Assembly: GCF_900107545.1 (NCBI RefSeq)
Contig: NZ_FNQZ01000007.1
Span: 1 to 64,000, forward strand
Length of the DNA: 64,000 nucleotides
Source: Pseudobutyrivibrio sp. ACV-2
GTDB taxonomy: Bacteria > Bacillota > Clostridia > Lachnospirales > Lachnospiraceae
Direction of reading: 5' to 3'
Shown piece by piece: positions 62,594 through 64,000 of the stretch (positions are counted from its first letter, which is position 1; each line of letters starts with the position of its first letter). The notes under the pieces are model-generated. The model saw only the letters and a list, made by a program, of their open reading frames with translations, was not told where the DNA came from and ran no database searches. A program made the translations under genes and the position numbers.

Positions 62594-62884
62594 ATTGCGC
62601 CTCCCCTAAAAAAGACGTTGCTTTTTTACTCAATTTCATTCTAACAGTTATTAGTTCACATTTGGTAGAAAAATGTGAATTAAATGTGAATAAATTGTGA
62701 ACCGCCACAAAAAGTGTGGCGTAAAATTAGGTGTTAGATAATTTTTTTACCATAGTAGAAAAATAAGAGTTAAATAACAGTTTATTCACAGCATTTTCAT
62801 ATTATGGCGCCCATTTTCCATGGAAATATTAACTCAAAATAATTATAATGAGAATTATGATACGTATGATTTGATGGAGTGTTT
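62594..62884. other. Divergent intergenic region
   Basis: AT-rich, with ATGTGAAT/TTGTGAA near-repeats at 62655-62700 that recur before tRNA-Trp at about 343-360, a hairpin CGCCACA/TGTGGCG at 62702-62720, and no clear gene. Confidence 0.4.
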
Positions 62885-63811
62885 ATGGCATTACTTAATT
62901 TAAACCTCAGCGATCCATTGATGAAGGCACTGAAAGCAGCTAATTCAATCGGTGGAAAATCACTTAAGGAAGAAGATTTAAAACGGCAGCGCCAGGCTAT
63001 GGAGCTGGCAGGAAGGCTGGCTGCACCTACAGGTGGAGTGACAATAGAAGCCTTTCAGGTAAATGATATGGCCTGTGAATGGGTTGTACCAGAATTGGCA
63101 CATAACCCTAGGTATGTGATTTTGTATGCTCACGGAGGTGGATATACATGTGGTGGGCTTGGCTACGCGAGAATAATTGCCGCTAAGCTGGCTCAGGCTA
63201 CGGGATTTTCAGTTGTTTCATTTGAATACAGGCTTGCTCCTGAACACAAATATCCAGCAGCTTTAGAGGATGGCATTTCAGTGTGGGAGCATTTGATAGA
63301 TAAGGGATATGATTCCAATCATATTATTTTAGCCGGTGACTCTGCAGGGGGAAACCTGGTGTTATGTCTGACCCAGTCATTACTTTTGGATGGAAGAAAG
63401 CCACCAAGGCTTCTACTATTGTTTAGTCCCTGGGCAGATATGACAGCAAAATCGAAATCCTATCATATGTATGATGGCAAAGATCCGATTTTAACAAAAG
63501 ACTATGTAGAGTCGGTGAGAGATGCAGTGATAGGTACAGATGTAGAACCGTCAGATTCGATTTATAGCCCTTTGTTTGGCAACTTTGAGCATTTTCCACC
63601 TACATTGGTTCAGGTGGGAAAAACAGAAATCCTTTATGAGGACAGTGTCTCGTTGGTTAAAAAAATCAATAAGGCGGGTGGTAGGGCAAAGCTTGATGTG
63701 GAAAAGGATGGTTGGCATGTCTATCAGCAAATGCCACTTCCTGTTGCGGCTCGCGCCATGAAGCGACTATCGGATTTCGTATCAGCGGAGATTTATTTAA
63801 ATAATTACTAG
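62885..63811 (+). CDS. Alpha/beta hydrolase, hormone-sensitive-lipase family
   Basis: 308 residues. The oxyanion motif YAHGGGYTCGG, nucleophile GDSAGGNL, Asp in SPLFG region and His in DGWHVYQ give a full catalytic set for the HSL (family IV) esterases. It probably hydrolyses short acyl esters. ATG 62885 follows GGAG. It lies 17 bp before a condensation/acyltransferase-like gene, suggesting linked acyl transfer and release. Confidence 0.88.
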   Translation: MALLNLNLSDPLMKALKAANSIGGKSLKEEDLKRQRQAMELAGRLAAPTGGVTIEAFQVNDMACEWVVPELAHNPRYVILYAHGGGYTCGGLGYARIIAAKLAQATGFSVVSFEYRLAPEHKYPAALEDGISVWEHLIDKGYDSNHIILAGDSAGGNLVLCLTQSLLLDGRKPPRLLLLFSPWADMTAKSKSYHMYDGKDPILTKDYVESVRDAVIGTDVEPSDSIYSPLFGNFEHFPPTLVQVGKTEILYEDSVSLVKKINKAGGRAKLDVEKDGWHVYQQMPLPVAARAMKRLSDFVSAEIYLNNY

Positions 63812-63828
63812 GATGTGTTAACAAAAAA

Positions 63829-64000
63829 ATGAGTAGAGAAAATTGGTATAAAGTAGATAATGTTGCAAAGGTCTTTTTGGCGACAGCTGCCAAACGCGAC
63901 ACCAGAACTCTTAGAGTCAGTTGTACACTTTGGGAAGACATTGATCCTGAGTTATTGAAGCAGGCAGTGACCTCGGCCCTTCAGGAAAGACCACAGTTTC
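63829..64000 (+). CDS. Condensation/acyltransferase-like protein (partial, 5' end)
   Basis: The open frame from ATG 63829 reads NWYKVDNVAKVFLATAAKR then RVSCTLWEDIDPELLKQAV and SALQERPQF and runs off the window. The pattern (W.K.D..AK.F, ..DP..L..A....R.P.F) fits the start of alcohol acetyltransferase or NRPS condensation-like proteins. The catalytic HHxxxD would lie beyond the edge, so the call is tentative. Confidence 0.55.
   Translation, partial: MSRENWYKVDNVAKVFLATAAKRDTRTLRVSCTLWEDIDPELLKQAVTSALQERPQF

Noticed and set aside
1-64000. CRISPR arrays, prophage structural genes, secondary-metabolite assembly lines
   Set aside because: No regularly spaced short repeats, cas genes, phage head or tail genes, or multi-module synthases were recognised.

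Overview
The window looks like chromosomal DNA of a low-GC, motile Firmicute of the family Lachnospiraceae; a Butyrivibrio/Pseudobutyrivibrio-like rumen or gut anaerobe is my best inference. I base this on AT-rich DNA with strong AGGAGG ribosome binding sites, Lachnospiraceae-typical families (DUF4317, DUF4349, YjfB, PIN-PhoH, a 512/407/384-residue sugar ABC set), chemoreceptors, and the Bacillus/Clostridium order ispF-cysS-mrnC-rlmB-sigH. No database search was possible, so genus is not proven.

Layout. 1-600: 3' end of a 23S rRNA, then tRNA-Ala and tRNA-Trp. 690-3800: decayed mobile-element material (SpoVG-like fragment without a start, tiny ORFs, an LPD16-like fragment) around an intact-looking HipBA toxin-antitoxin pair with two operators. 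3839-7266: small housekeeping or unknown genes in tight operons (DUF4317, YccF, TfoX, zinc ribbon, YbaK, GNAT). 7447-10300: an orphan MotA-like membrane protein and an IS66-type insertion sequence. 10376-15194: unknown secreted or membrane proteins, one with a -1 frameshift on a perfect A AAA AAG heptamer, and a DUF2975/HTH/DUF4173 trio. 15382-22942: a glycoside hydrolase family 32 lipoprotein, a 1371-residue exported protein of seven repeats, and a Cache chemoreceptor.

23077-33098: a coiled-coil membrane pair, YitT, a Lon-like AAA ATPase, MgtE behind an attenuator-like leader with a short peptide, PIN-PhoH, a second chemoreceptor on the minus strand, and a DUF4349 lipoprotein. 33232-37156: ispF, cysS, mrnC, rlmB and a sigma-H-like factor. 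37169-39947: aroD, aroK and hisJ. 40122-47681: lower glycolysis (gap, pgk, tpiA, gpmI) interrupted by a Sel1-repeat lipoprotein and a CapA-like lipoprotein. 47754-51740: purC, purF, purB.

52118-61967: a sugar-use cluster made of a ROK regulator, a multiple-monosaccharide ABC transporter, a PfkB sugar kinase, a HAD phosphatase, a YihS/AGE-type aldose-ketose isomerase and an MFS transporter. The simplest joint reading is import of an aldose such as mannose, isomerisation to a ketose, and phosphorylation into glycolysis. The right end holds repeat-rich intergenic DNA, a YjfB motility protein, an alpha/beta hydrolase and the start of a condensation/acyltransferase-like gene cut by the window edge.
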